Positions 27,029 through 37,086 are shown, counted from the stretch's first letter. The stretch: 64,000 nt of DNA from Rhodopirellula halodulae (GCF_020966775.1 NZ_JAJKFV010000029.1:985001-1049000); one strand, 5' to 3'. Notes: a model not told the origin generated them from the letters alone. Program-made: numbers and translations.

Positions 27029-27376
27029 GACGCGAACAGTGCGACCTTGGCCTGAACCACCAATGTCGACTCCGCAGGGATCGTGTCAAGCTCTATCGCA
27101 TTTGGGCGACGCGGTTCCTGAGCGGCCAAAGTCGTGGTTTTCGCAGTGAAAACCAGGGTCGAAATGGGCCGGTTGAGGAGGTTGTGACGGTGGGGCCGGT
27201 TGGGTGATCGGCAACGCAGGCTTTCAGCGAGTTTTGAGCGGTTTGCGGTGACTTGGAGGGACGTTGTTCAGACGTGACCTAGTTTTGAGTGTTCGCCAGT
27301 CGCAACGGTGAACCGGCTCAGGCAACTTTTTCTCCCTGGCGTCGTTATCACACACGCGTCGAAAATTACCAATCAA
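27029..27376. other. Divergent intergenic region
   Basis: About 350 bases between the lipoprotein gene and the unknown gene at 27377. It must contain two promoters. I see no strong hairpin or consensus promoter. Confidence 0.4.
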
Positions 27377-28087
27377 ATGGGCTTTCTCAAACGCATCCTT
27401 CGTCCAACGGCACAGGACGATGCCATTCCAACATCCGCTCCTGGCAGCTTCGAACGTCTGACCGACGAAGAACTGCAGGTCCACATGGGAATCAAAACCT
27501 ATGGGATGTTTGAATTGACCGACGCCATTCGACCATCCTACGACGTCCAAATTTCGCCTCGCCAAGGATTCCGGTACGACAAATACGTCGACGAATCCAC
27601 CGGAGCGACCACCCCGGTGATCATGGCGGCTGCTTCCAAGCCCGTCCTGATGGACCTGTTCATGGATCTGATCGATCAGTTGGGAACCGTGGTCGACGTG
27701 GTTTTGGAAACCAGCCACCACAGTTCGTCACAGCATGAAGATCTGTACCGCGAGCACATCGATGTGCCCGTGCTGAAGAGCATCCTGATGGAATTCGAGG
27801 ACGTGTTGCTCAACGACGGTTGCACCGGCATCGCCATCATCAACACAGCCAAGCAGCAAGAAATCCAATTGGATGAACACAAGTTGTTGATCGCTTATGG
27901 AACCCCGCTGGACGGATTCCGTCAAACGCTGATCAACTCCGATGTTTATCCAGATGATTCCATGCGTTTCATCACGGAAGCCGAACATGTGCACAGCAGC
28001 AGCGAACGTCTTTATGACCAGTTCCAGCAGCTGAAAACTCGACTGGGCGTCGAAGACGAACACGACCCAGAATGCGAAGCTTGGTGA
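27377..28087 (+). CDS. Conserved-looking protein of unknown function
   Basis: The ATG at 27377 starts a 236-residue soluble protein with no signal or membrane segment. The frame is open to 27308, but the extension looks unlike a protein start. Visible features: GSFERLTDEELQVHMGIKTYGMF, DKYVDESTG, a helical DLFMDLIDQLGTVVDVVLE block and VLLNDGCTGIAIINTA. The composition is acidic and well ordered, as in a genuine cytoplasmic protein. No family is recognised. It is convergent with the histidine-kinase gene, so no operon clue is available. Confidence 0.68.
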   Translation: MGFLKRILRPTAQDDAIPTSAPGSFERLTDEELQVHMGIKTYGMFELTDAIRPSYDVQISPRQGFRYDKYVDESTGATTPVIMAAASKPVLMDLFMDLIDQLGTVVDVVLETSHHSSSQHEDLYREHIDVPVLKSILMEFEDVLLNDGCTGIAIINTAKQQEIQLDEHKLLIAYGTPLDGFRQTLINSDVYPDDSMRFITEAEHVHSSSERLYDQFQQLKTRLGVEDEHDPECEAW

Positions 28088-28238
28088 ATCAAGCTCGCAG
28101 TTGAACGAACGAAGTCGCCGTGTTCAGGCAAGTGCGCGGCGTGAGTTGGCAAACGCATTGATCGCGTTGGTCGAGAAAAGCCCGTCTTTTGTCGAGGCTG
28201 TTTCGATGAAGCTTCACCGAGCGTCCGCAAGCTTTGGA

Positions 28239-29039
28239 TCAGGCGGCTGCTCGTTGAGAAGCGGAGGCCGGGAAGCGGATGATGAACGCGGTTCCTCGTC
28301 CGACCGAGCTTTCGACGCGGACACGTCCTTTGTGTTCATCAATGATGTCTTTGCAGGCAGCCAGCCCCAGTCCCGTTCCGCCTTTGCCCGTTTCATCGGG
28401 ACCTGACTTGGTGGAGAAATACGGATCGAAGATTTTGGGCAGCACGTCTTCTGGAATGCCTTTGCCGGAATCTCGAACGGTCAATTCGATTTGCTGGATT
28501 CCTTCTTCGCCGGTTTCGACGCCGGTCACGCGAATCCAGAGCGTTCCGCATTCACCGATCGCCTGACGCGAATTGGTCAGCAGGTTCAGTAGCAGGCGTT
28601 GAATTTGGTTACCGCTGCCGTGAACCGTCGCCGTGTCAACCAAGTCCGTTTCCACGCTGATTCGGTACTTCTGCATTTCACGTTGCATCAGCACCAAAGT
28701 TTCACGGACCAGACCGCTTAAATCGACGGGGCCCATCGCGTCGCTGCGGTTGCGGGCTTGCGCCAGAATCGTGTTGGTGATTTGGGCGGCACGCTCAGAA
28801 GCTTCAAGGATCTTTGTCAGTGCCTTGTCGCGGCTGGCTTTGTCCTCATTTCGCAAACCCAACTTGGCGTAGTTGATGACGGTCATCAGCACGTTGTTGA
28901 ATTCGTGCGTTGCCGTGCCGGTCAGCTCACCCAACGTGGCCATGCCCTGCAAACGCTTCACTTGATCACGCAGCATCGCCACCTCATTGGCTTGCGAGTC
29001 GGCGGTGGCTGTCGTGTTGGATGAAGCTGGCTGAGACAT
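28239..29039 (-). CDS. Sensor histidine kinase, soluble (DHp plus HATPase only)
   Basis: With the ATG at 29039 the kinase has 266 residues. It has a short coiled-coil N-terminus (NEVAMLRDQVKRLQGM), then the H-box LTGTATHEFNNVLMTV (phospho-acceptor His). A HATPase domain follows with N-box LLLNLLTNSRQAI, G1 DSGKGIPED, F-box FDPYFSTK and G2 GTGLGLAAC. There is no sensor domain and no membrane segment, as in NtrB-like kinases that respond through partner proteins. No response regulator adjoins; the NtrC-type regulator at 0.7 kb is a possible but unproven partner. The frame is open to 29132. Confidence 0.88.
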   Translation of the reverse strand: MSQPASSNTTATADSQANEVAMLRDQVKRLQGMATLGELTGTATHEFNNVLMTVINYAKLGLRNEDKASRDKALTKILEASERAAQITNTILAQARNRSDAMGPVDLSGLVRETLVLMQREMQKYRISVETDLVDTATVHGSGNQIQRLLLNLLTNSRQAIGECGTLWIRVTGVETGEEGIQQIELTVRDSGKGIPEDVLPKIFDPYFSTKSGPDETGKGGTGLGLAACKDIIDEHKGRVRVESSVGRGTAFIIRFPASASQRAAA

Positions 29040-29238
29040 GGCTGGATTCAGGAGTCCGCTGGAAAGAGGTTGCGTGTTTGATCTATCGGAACAACCCGAA
29101 TCGTTGATAAATCCAGAACCGCTGGCCCGCAAACCTTACCTGCCACAGCTCATTTGACCTGGGCGTCGTTCGCGTTCGCGGTACACCAGCCCCGACGAAG
29201 TCACCGGGGCCCGCGAAGTTCGAAGGAGATGGCTGGTT

Positions 29239-29523
29239 ATGGATCATTTTGACGACGAGAACGTGCTGGATCGTCTGAAGCGAATGACTCGCATCGCACG
29301 CCAAAACGGATTCGAAATCCGAGGCGAACCGCTGGATGGAACCGGCTGCACCTGGTGCGAAATTCGCGGCAAACGGATCCTATTCCTGGATCTGACGCAG
29401 ACCGCTGCGGAGCAAGCCCTGGCCATCGCGGAAATCTTGGAAACCACCCGGTTGATCCGACCCAACGCCCCCGTCGCGGCCTCCACCCGCTCCGAAATTC
29501 GCGGCGTGAAACAAGTCGCCTGA
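29239..29523 (+). CDS. Small protein of unknown function
   Basis: A 94-residue frame starting MDHFDDENVLDRL. It has an acidic amphipathic helix, then a CTWCEIRGKRILFLDLTQTA block and an alanine-rich helix EQALAIAEILETT. The sequence is compact and protein-like and fits the codon use of its neighbours. No signal or membrane segment is present. A CxxC pair (Cys36-Cys39 region) might bind metal, but nothing else supports this. It is divergent from the histidine kinase gene. Confidence 0.65.
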   Translation: MDHFDDENVLDRLKRMTRIARQNGFEIRGEPLDGTGCTWCEIRGKRILFLDLTQTAAEQALAIAEILETTRLIRPNAPVAASTRSEIRGVKQVA

Positions 29524-29649
29524 ACCCAATCGCTTTTTCGCGGGGTGTGGTTTCAGTGAAAAACCTCGGCTGCGGTTTTGGCTGTCCATTTGCGAATTAC
29601 AATCAGACGCGGTTTTTTGATGATTGTCTCCAAGTGGATTTGACTTCCG

Positions 29650-30705
29650 ATGCGTGTGATTGTGACTGGTTCCAGTGGGCTGATTGGCTCGGCTGCTGTT
29701 CGACACTGGGATGCCCTGGGTGACGAAGTCATCGGGATCGACAACGACATGCGGGCCACGTTCTTTGGTCCCGACGGAAGCACGAAATGGAATCAATCGC
29801 GTCTGGAAAAAGAGACGTCGAACTTCCGCACCGTTGCGTTGGACATTCGCGACCGCGAAGGCGTGTTGGATCTTTTTAAGAATGAAACACCTGATCTGGT
29901 GATTCACTGCGCGGCCCAGCCCTCCCATGACAAAGCCGCAGCGATTCCGTTTTTGGATTTCGAGGTGAATGCCAACGGCACGCTCAATCTGCTGGAAGGG
30001 ACGCGGCAACACGCTCCTGATGCTGTGTTTTGCCACATGAGCACCAACAAGGTGTACGGCGACGCTCCCAATGAGTTGCCTCTGGACGAATTGGAAACGC
30101 GTTGGGAATACGCTCGGAAAGAGGACTACAACGGAATCGATGAGTCCTGCCGCATCGACCAAACCATGCACTCGTTGTTCGGCGCGTCCAAAACTGCGGC
30201 GGACGTGCTGGCTCAGGAATACGGCAAGTACTTCGGGTTGAAAACAGGAGTTTTCCGAGGTGGTTGCTTGACGGGTGCCAGCCATAGCGGTGTGGAATTG
30301 CACGGCTTTCTGAGTTATCTCGTTCACGTGGCGGTGACGGGCAAGCCGTACACGATCTTTGGCTACAAAGGCAAACAAGTTCGCGACCAAATCGAGTGCA
30401 GCGACGTGGTCAAAGCCTTTGAAGCGTTCTCCAAAAATCCACGCCCGGGTGAGGTCTACAACATTGGCGGAGGACGTGAGAACGCGGCGAGCGTATTGGA
30501 GAGCATTCAAAAGATCGAAGAACTCTCCGGCCACAAAGTCAATTGGACGCTGGGCGACGACAACCGCAAAGGCGACCACATTTGCTACATCAGCGATCTG
30601 TCCAAGCTGCGTCGTGACTATCCCGATTGGGACATTCGAGTTTCGCTCGACGAAATCCTCCGTCAGATGATCGCAAGCGAAGAAAGCAAGTTGGCGACCG
30701 CGTAG
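29650..30705 (+). CDS. CDP-paratose 2-epimerase-like NAD-dependent epimerase (extended SDR)
   Basis: A 351-residue extended SDR. The NAD-binding TGSSGLIG is at residues 6-13, IDNDMRATFFGP follows, then HCAAQPSHDKA, the STNKVYGD strand and the substrate-binding domain (RGGCLTGASHSGVELHGFL, FGYKGKQVRDQIE). This layout matches CDP-paratose 2-epimerases and related sugar-nucleotide epimerases of surface-glycan pathways. The catalytic Tyr-x-x-x-Lys appears as FGASK (Phe177, Lys181), so the Tyr is absent at its usual place. No other nucleotide-sugar gene adjoins, and the gene ends at a terminator. Confidence 0.86.
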   Translation: MRVIVTGSSGLIGSAAVRHWDALGDEVIGIDNDMRATFFGPDGSTKWNQSRLEKETSNFRTVALDIRDREGVLDLFKNETPDLVIHCAAQPSHDKAAAIPFLDFEVNANGTLNLLEGTRQHAPDAVFCHMSTNKVYGDAPNELPLDELETRWEYARKEDYNGIDESCRIDQTMHSLFGASKTAADVLAQEYGKYFGLKTGVFRGGCLTGASHSGVELHGFLSYLVHVAVTGKPYTIFGYKGKQVRDQIECSDVVKAFEAFSKNPRPGEVYNIGGGRENAASVLESIQKIEELSGHKVNWTLGDDNRKGDHICYISDLSKLRRDYPDWDIRVSLDEILRQMIASEESKLATA

Positions 30706-30735
30706 CGATCCGTTTCGATTTCAAAAACTCAAACA

Positions 30736-30776
30736 AAAAGCCGCCCGTCGGAGGCTTCCGTTGGGCGGCTTATTTG
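30736..30776 (+). terminator. Rho-independent terminator of the epimerase gene
   Basis: AGCCGCCC pairs with GGGCGGCT around a 16-base loop, followed by TTATTTG, about 35 bases after the epimerase stop. Confidence 0.75.
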
Positions 30777-30836
30777 ATTGGCATGTGCTTGATCGATCGC
30801 ATTTGTGTCGTCGATCGAACTGGTTGGCTGGCTGGC

Positions 30837-32426
30837 TCAGCGACTGCGGCCGGCGTCCAGGAGCCGTTGAAGTTCTTGCTTCATTTGCTCCGCACGTTTG
30901 GGTTCCGTCTTGCTCAGATCGTTCTGTTCCGCCGGATCTACTTCAAGATTGTACAAGGTGTACTGCGGAACTTGTTTGCGAGTCATCGAGAGATCGAAGT
31001 TGTAGGACTTCTTGTTGTCGTGACGCACCAGTTTCCAATCGCCAACTCGATAGCCGTAGTTCCCGAGTTTGCCGTTGTCTTGCTGAACCAAGTGTTCGCG
31101 GCCCTGGGCTCCCGATTGGTTCATCAACGCACCGAGAACGTTTTGGCTGTCCAGGCACGCGTCTGCTGGCAAATCTTGTCCGACCATTGCGGCGAGACTG
31201 GCCGCGAAGTCGATGGTGCAAACCATTTCGTCGCTGACACCAACGGGAATGGTTCCCGGCATGCGAGTGATAAACGGCGTTCGCGTTCCGCCTTCGTAAA
31301 CGGTGTATTTGCCGCCTTGATAAATGCCATTGGGATCGTGGTCGCCAAGTTTTTCGTTGGCGTCGTCTTTGTAGCCATCATCGAGCACCGGCCCGTTGTC
31401 GCTGCAAAACACCAACATGGTTTTCTCGGTGAGTCCGTTCTCTTCGAGCGAACTCATCAGCTCACCCACACACCAATCCAGTTCGGCGATCGCATCGCCG
31501 CGCGGGCCAAGACCTGTGCTGCCTTGGAATCGTTCGTGGACCACGCGAGGGACATGCAAGTCGTGCGACGCGAAAAAGAGGAAGAAGGGTTCGTCTTTGT
31601 GGTTGGCAATCCAGTTTTTGGATTCGGCAACCCAACGATCCGAGAGGTCCTCGTCACGGAATCGAGCGGCGTGACCGCCGGTGTAGAACCCGATCCGGCT
31701 GATTCCATTGTGGATGGTTGAATTGTGTCCGTGTGACCAATCCATCTTCAACGTGTCACGGTGCGTGATTCCGGTGGGGTGATCGTCCGATGGTTTTTTG
31801 TTGCCCACCCAAAGCGGATCTGCCGGGTCCAAATTCTCGACTTCGTGATCCTTGACATACACTTGAGGAACACGGTCGTTGGTGGTCGGCAGCAACACGC
31901 AATGGTCAAAGCCGATCTCCAACGGGCCTGGTTTGAGTTCCCCATTCCAATCGGGGCCTTTCGACTTTTCGCCCAAGCCGAGGTGCCATTTGCCGATCAC
32001 CGCCGTGGCGTAGCCAGCATCTTGAAGCAAGCTGGCGGTCGTCGTTGTTCCCGCGGGGATCAGTGCGGGGCTGTTGGGCGGTGCGATGCCGGTGCCAGGG
32101 ACTCGAAACGCGTAGGTTCCGGTCAAAAAGGAATAGCGGGTTGGCGTGCAGGTGGATGCGGAGCAGTAACCGCTGGTGAAGCGGCAACCTTCGGATGCCA
32201 TTCGGTCGATGTTTGGCGTTTCCAATCCTTTGGCTCCGTAGCAACCGATGTCGCCGTAGCCGAGGTCGTCCGCCATGACGATGACAACGTTGGGACGTTG
32301 CTCCTTGGCTGACGAAATACTGGGCAACAGCAAGCATGAGCCAACAACCGCGATGCAGATGGTCGACGTCAAACGCCAAGCGGAATTTAGTGACGAGTCA
32401 AAGAGCTTTGACATGGATTGATTCAT
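30837..32426 (-). CDS. Exported sulfatase (Cys-type)
   Basis: From the ATG at 32426 it has 529 residues; the longer frame to 32555 adds an unlikely leader. A signal peptide (ICIAVVGSCLLLPSISSA-K) precedes PNVVIVMADDLGYGD. The maturation motif CTPTR (Cys93) directs formylglycine formation, and GKWHLG and CSDNGP supply further active-site elements. It should act on a sulfated sugar at the cell surface or in the periplasm. The overall layout resembles arylsulfatase A-type enzymes of planctomycetes. It is convergent with the epimerase gene. The leader before the ATG is pyrimidine-rich (CCACCTCCTCTGAAG) with no Shine-Dalgarno. Confidence 0.93.
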   Translation of the reverse strand: MNQSMSKLFDSSLNSAWRLTSTICIAVVGSCLLLPSISSAKEQRPNVVIVMADDLGYGDIGCYGAKGLETPNIDRMASEGCRFTSGYCSASTCTPTRYSFLTGTYAFRVPGTGIAPPNSPALIPAGTTTTASLLQDAGYATAVIGKWHLGLGEKSKGPDWNGELKPGPLEIGFDHCVLLPTTNDRVPQVYVKDHEVENLDPADPLWVGNKKPSDDHPTGITHRDTLKMDWSHGHNSTIHNGISRIGFYTGGHAARFRDEDLSDRWVAESKNWIANHKDEPFFLFFASHDLHVPRVVHERFQGSTGLGPRGDAIAELDWCVGELMSSLEENGLTEKTMLVFCSDNGPVLDDGYKDDANEKLGDHDPNGIYQGGKYTVYEGGTRTPFITRMPGTIPVGVSDEMVCTIDFAASLAAMVGQDLPADACLDSQNVLGALMNQSGAQGREHLVQQDNGKLGNYGYRVGDWKLVRHDNKKSYNFDLSMTRKQVPQYTLYNLEVDPAEQNDLSKTEPKRAEQMKQELQRLLDAGRSR

Positions 32427-32968
32427 CTTCAGAGGAGGTGGGGAAAGTTGGTGGGAACTGGATGAAAGTGATGACCGAGGCCGAGAGAGATGTGGCTCAG
32501 CCGACTGAAAGCGTTGCGTTGGAAGTTGCCGGCTGCAACGTATCAGGGCATCCAACGGCGACCCGGCATTGTACTTGGTTCGGATGCTTCAGATATGGGT
32601 TGTCGCGAAGTGGAAGCAACCGGATCCCCCACAAAGATGCGGTTTTGTCTATAGAAACAATCGCTTCGCACGGAAGAATTCGGAGGGTTAGGAACGGATG
32701 ATCGTTGAACGCGGCAACGAATGGTTCGCATGAAAACAGCCGGTGAAGTCCGCAAAATACCGGGTGAGGGAATGCGTCACGTGGCAGCGGGTTTGCGTCG
32801 GTTCGGTTGCGGTTGCGTAGGAATTGGCGAAAGCGTTCGACTTCGTCGCGCGAGTGCGATGGAGATGGATTAAATTCGCAGGGACTCCGCAAGGAATGAT
32901 CACAAAATGGAGCGAACAACTGATTGGTTCGTCCTACCCCGCCATCCCACCTCCTGTTCGATTGATCT
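32427..32968. other. Divergent intergenic region between sulfatase and ThuA gene
   Basis: About 540 bases with no protein-like frame. It should contain both promoters. I found no strong terminator, RNA gene or repeat. Confidence 0.45.
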
Positions 32969-34153
32969 ATGAAAACTTGGTTCCCACTGGCAGCCATCGC
33001 GTTTTTCTTGACGCCGTTTGGAATGCCGAATGTCACCGTCGCCGACGAATCTTCCTCCTCCCCACTGGTTTACGAGGGTGAGGAAGGAATCGGCAAAGGC
33101 AAGCACATCGTGTTCATCGCCAACGATCACGAGTACCGCTCGGAGCAATCCTGTCCGACGCTGGCAAAGATTTTGGCAAAGCATCACGGGTTTCGCTGCA
33201 CCGTGTTGTTCGGCATCAACGAGCAAGGCGAGATCCAAGCGGGTGATGCTCCCGTCCCCGGCATGGAAGCTTTGAAAGACGCCGATCTGTTGTTCTTCTT
33301 CACTCGATTCATGAAGCTTCCCGACGAACAGGTTGATTTGTTGGTCGACTACTTCGAGCGCGGCGGCCCTGTTGTCGGTGCTCGGACGTCGACTCACTGC
33401 TTCAACGGTCAACAAGGCAAATGGGCGAAGCTGAATTTCAACTACGAAGGCGACGACTACCTCGGCGGCTTGGGAGAACAGATCTTCGGCAACACGTGGC
33501 ACTCCAAACGAGGACAAAGCCACTACGGCGGAAACCACAGTTCAAGCAGTCGTATCACCGCGCTCTCGTCGGCGAAGGATCATCCCATTCTGTCTGGTGT
33601 TGGCATAATGCACGCTTACAGCGGTGCTTACAAATCACAACCGCCAACGGGATCGACTCCGCTGGTCGAAGTCCAGGTGTTGAACACGTTCGAACCCAGC
33701 GACGATGTGAACGAGGATAAACCCAAGGTTTCGGCGGGGTGGACCACGGACCACTACGTCGCACCCTCGGGCGAGAAGAAAGACGCCCGAGTCGCTTACT
33801 TCTCATTTGGCGCCGGCGAAGACTTGCTCGACGAAGACACGCGACGGTGTTTCGCGAATGCTTGCTTGTGGGCACTCGGGATGGAAGATCAGATCCAAGC
33901 TGATTTGGACATGAGTTTGGTGGGATCGTTTGTTCCCACACCGTTCACAACCGGTGCGTTGTATCGAGATGGAGTCAAACCATCTGAATTGAGCGGATGG
34001 GAGAGCGAAATCATGCCGACGGATCATCCCCTGGGCGGCATGGAAAAACAGAAGATGGTTCGGAAAGTTCGCACCGCGTTGAAGGCTCGTCCGGAGTTAA
34101 AGGAACACGTGGCTGAGAAGTATCCCGATCTTTATGGCGATCTCGCCGATTGA
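32969..34153 (+). CDS. ThuA-like exported protein
   Basis: A 394-residue protein with an N-terminal signal peptide (MKTWFPLAAIAFFLTPFG, then a cleavage near VADES). The core reads KHIVFIANDHEYRSEQSC, ADLLFFFTRFMKLPDEQ, RGGPVVGARTSTH and a late AYFSFGAGED. This is the glutamine-amidotransferase-like fold of the ThuA (trehalose utilisation) family, abundant in planctomycetes as exported copies. Enzymatic role is unproven; ThuA-like domains are linked to sugar oxidation. The sulfatase gene is divergent upstream, consistent with carbohydrate use. A terminator lies 70 bases downstream. Confidence 0.85.
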   Translation: MKTWFPLAAIAFFLTPFGMPNVTVADESSSSPLVYEGEEGIGKGKHIVFIANDHEYRSEQSCPTLAKILAKHHGFRCTVLFGINEQGEIQAGDAPVPGMEALKDADLLFFFTRFMKLPDEQVDLLVDYFERGGPVVGARTSTHCFNGQQGKWAKLNFNYEGDDYLGGLGEQIFGNTWHSKRGQSHYGGNHSSSSRITALSSAKDHPILSGVGIMHAYSGAYKSQPPTGSTPLVEVQVLNTFEPSDDVNEDKPKVSAGWTTDHYVAPSGEKKDARVAYFSFGAGEDLLDEDTRRCFANACLWALGMEDQIQADLDMSLVGSFVPTPFTTGALYRDGVKPSELSGWESEIMPTDHPLGGMEKQKMVRKVRTALKARPELKEHVAEKYPDLYGDLAD

Positions 34154-34518
34154 CGCAAAACGATCCTGACGCACTTCAGTCGAGGTTGAACGACTGATTT
34201 GCGGAGATCCGCAGTTTGCAGCACGGCCATGAGCGATGAAAACCATTGCTCATGGTCGTTTTTTGTGGGTGACTGGATGCGCCCAATTTAGCCGCGTTAA
34301 GGCGCTGCTCGGAACTGGTTTCGTGAAATCACTCGGTCAATTGTGATCATTGGCGAAATACTAATTTTGGTGATTGTCGTCTTTGAGATTGAGCTTTACT
34401 GTACTGGTTGACATCAGACTGATTGTTTTTAAACCAGCCGATCGTGTGGTGTCTTGCTCTGCGGTCCGCTACCCGGTGGAAGTTGTCGCCTCTCGCTGCG
34501 ACGGTTTCACTCTACTAG
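34154..34518. other. Intergenic region before the hybrid kinase
   Basis: About 365 bases holding the ThuA terminator and, in its AT-richer second half, presumably the kinase promoter. A 69-codon frame from 34374 lacks protein-like features. Confidence 0.5.
34224..34265 (+). terminator. Rho-independent terminator of the ThuA-like gene
   Basis: CCATGAGC and GCTCATGG plus flanking GATG/CATT and CGG/TCG give a stem of about 15 bp with an AAAAC loop, followed by TTTTTT. Confidence 0.88.
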
Positions 34519-34539
34519 GTGATTTGTATTCTCACTCGC

Positions 34540-36981
34540 ATGAAGCATTCGTTTCTGCCACTCCTTGCGATCATGGATGTTGATCTGCGGTTGATGACCG
34601 TCAACATCGCATTTGCGCAGGAGTACGCCGGGACGTTGCGGGTATCATCTGGTTCGCCGTCGGGCGAAGGTAACCATGAGTCCTCTTTGACCGACGCTTT
34701 CATTGGTCGACCAATTCAAGAGGTCTTGTCGGGTGATTGTTTCGAGGTAATGCGTCCGCACTTCGAGCTAGCGATCAGCGGTGAGCGAACAACGCAATTG
34801 ATCACGGATACCGATTCGGGGTCGATTGTTTATCGGGAAGTGAGCTACGACCCGCAGTATCAAGACGGCGCGGTCACCGGCGTCATTGTGGTCGCCGTCG
34901 ACGTTACGGAAGACCGGCTCCGCGAATCAGAGCTCCACGAATCAAACGAGTTTGCGCGAGCCTTTTTGGAAAGCAGTCCGGACTGTGTGAAAGTGCTCGA
35001 CGATCAAGGGCAATTGCTTTCGATGAACGTCAAGGGCATGTGCTTGATGGAGATCGAGGATTTCGAGCCGTACTACCAGCGGCCCTGGTGGAGCTATTGG
35101 CCGGAGCAGTCCCAGCCTTTCGTCAGGCGAGCGATTGCGGATGCGAAAGAGTTTGGCGAGGGGAGCTTCGAAGCCGAGTGCGCAACGGCAAAGGGGAATC
35201 CGAAATGGTGGGACGTGATCGTCACACCCATTCGCAATGACACTGGTGAGGTCAAGCACTTTGTAGCCGTTTCGAGAGACATCACCGTCAAACGATTGCA
35301 CAAGGAAGAACTAAGAGAACGCGAGGAGCAACTGCGGCGAGTGATCGACAACATGAACTCGTTCGTTGGCATCATTCGCTGCGACGGAAGGTTGATGGAG
35401 GCAAACCAAGCCGCCGTCGATGCGGGTGGTGTGCAGCGGGATCAGGTGATTGGTGCGTTGTTTTGGGAAACACCTTGGTGGTCGCATGATGCTCAAGTCG
35501 CTGAGCAGATGAAGTCGGCGTTTGAAGCGGCTTGCAAAGGAGAACCTTCGCGATTTGATGTGTCGTATTGCAGCTTTGAGTCAGTGGCTCGGATGGTCGA
35601 CATCTCGTTCGTTCCGGTGAAGGACGAATTGGGCGAATTTTCCTCGGTCATCGTTTCTGGATTTGACGTGACCGATCGATACGACTTTGAACAATCGTTG
35701 AGAAAAGCGACGGACGCGGCCGAGCAGGCCAATCGAGCAAAGAGCCAATTCTTGGCAAGTATGTCGCACGAGATACGGACTCCGATGACGTCGATCCTGG
35801 GTTATTCCGAGTTGATTTTGGACAAGCAGATCGATGAGGAAACCAGAAGTTATGTCTCGACAATCCAACGCAACGGCGACTTTCTGCTGGGGCTGATCAA
35901 CGACATTCTGGATTTGTCGAAGATCGAAGCCGATCGGATGGAACTCTATGAAGAGTCCTTTGACCTGGTGAATTTGGTCGAAGACGTTCGCGAAATCATG
36001 CAGGTCCGGGCTCGGGAAAAGAATCTCGAGTTACGGGTTCAGTACTGTGGCGATCCTCCTCGATGGATCAAAGCGGACGCCAAACGGCTGCGGCAAATCT
36101 TGGTCAACTTGGTCGGCAATGCGGTCAAGTTCACTCATCGAGGCCATGTGCGTGTGCAAGTGCACTATGAGCAAGCTCCTGAAGAATTGGACGGTAAGGA
36201 ATTGGATGGTGATGTCCAGCAATTGAGATTTGACATCGTCGACACTGGCATTGGCATTTCAGAGGAACGTTTGGGCAAGCTCTTTCAACCGTTTTCGCAG
36301 GGCGATCCGACCGTGGTCAGGAACTTTGGTGGGACCGGTTTGGGCTTGGTGATCAGTCAACGTCTGGCCGCAATGCTGGGCGGCGAGATTCAGGTTCGCA
36401 GCAAGGATGGCGAGGGCAGTTGCTTCTCGTTTCGAATGCGAGCGATTGCTGTGACTGAAACATCCGATGACGATTTGGGCGGGGCCGATACCATTGCTGC
36501 AGAAGCAATCAATCGGGTGGATGAACCTCAGCCGGTGATGGTCGGATCGATTGCGAATCGTGTCGTCGGTTCCCAAGAGTTGCAATGCAATGTGTTGGTG
36601 GCGGACGATCGGCGAGACATTCGTTTCTTGTTGAATCGAATTTTGTCGCAAGCGGGGGCCACGGTCGATGAGGTCGAAGACGGGCAGCAAGCGGTCCACT
36701 GGGTAACCCACAAAATGGAATCGGGCGGCATGCCGGATTTGGTGGTGTTGGACATGCAGATGCCAAACCTGGATGGTTTTGAAGCCACTCGAACTCTGCG
36801 AAGGATTGGCTACACCGGAGCGATCATTGCTTTGACCGCTGACGCGATGGATGGTGATCGTCGCCGATGCCTGGAGTGTGGCTGCGACGAATACATGAGC
36901 AAGCCGGTCGACTCAGCCACCTTGCTCGAGAAGGTGACTCGTTTGGTCGTTGACCCCTCGCCGGACAAACCGGCGGTGTAG
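34540..36981 (+). CDS. Hybrid sensor histidine kinase with PAS domains and a receiver
   Basis: From the ATG at 34540 (a GTG at 34519 is an alternative) it has 813 residues and no membrane segment. Three PAS-like domains (about 1-125, 130-255, 265-390) end in VVAVDVTEDRL, FVAVSRDITVKR and VIVSGFDVTDRY. A DHp domain follows with MSHEIRTPMTSILGY, then a HATPase with LVNLVGNAVKFT, DTGIGIS and GGTGLGLVIS. The C-terminal receiver has VLVADDRRDIRFL, the phospho-acceptor Asp in VVLDMQMP and the KPVD switch Lys. The kinase likely senses a cytoplasmic signal, then phosphorylates its own receiver and possibly a transfer protein. No partner genes are adjacent. Confidence 0.93.
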   Translation: MKHSFLPLLAIMDVDLRLMTVNIAFAQEYAGTLRVSSGSPSGEGNHESSLTDAFIGRPIQEVLSGDCFEVMRPHFELAISGERTTQLITDTDSGSIVYREVSYDPQYQDGAVTGVIVVAVDVTEDRLRESELHESNEFARAFLESSPDCVKVLDDQGQLLSMNVKGMCLMEIEDFEPYYQRPWWSYWPEQSQPFVRRAIADAKEFGEGSFEAECATAKGNPKWWDVIVTPIRNDTGEVKHFVAVSRDITVKRLHKEELREREEQLRRVIDNMNSFVGIIRCDGRLMEANQAAVDAGGVQRDQVIGALFWETPWWSHDAQVAEQMKSAFEAACKGEPSRFDVSYCSFESVARMVDISFVPVKDELGEFSSVIVSGFDVTDRYDFEQSLRKATDAAEQANRAKSQFLASMSHEIRTPMTSILGYSELILDKQIDEETRSYVSTIQRNGDFLLGLINDILDLSKIEADRMELYEESFDLVNLVEDVREIMQVRAREKNLELRVQYCGDPPRWIKADAKRLRQILVNLVGNAVKFTHRGHVRVQVHYEQAPEELDGKELDGDVQQLRFDIVDTGIGISEERLGKLFQPFSQGDPTVVRNFGGTGLGLVISQRLAAMLGGEIQVRSKDGEGSCFSFRMRAIAVTETSDDDLGGADTIAAEAINRVDEPQPVMVGSIANRVVGSQELQCNVLVADDRRDIRFLLNRILSQAGATVDEVEDGQQAVHWVTHKMESGGMPDLVVLDMQMPNLDGFEATRTLRRIGYTGAIIALTADAMDGDRRRCLECGCDEYMSKPVDSATLLEKVTRLVVDPSPDKPAV

Positions 36982-37086
36982 CGAACTCAAGTTCGTTGTC
37001 GCCGGAATGATTGTCGCCGGATGAGATGGCATCGGCTCATCGGGCGACCTGTGGATCAAATCTCAAAGAATCAAAACCCGTGTGAC

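Noticed and set aside
29380-30579. A 399-codon minus-strand frame across the epimerase gene
   Set aside because: It overlaps a firmly recognised SDR on the other strand and has low-complexity, non-family sequence.
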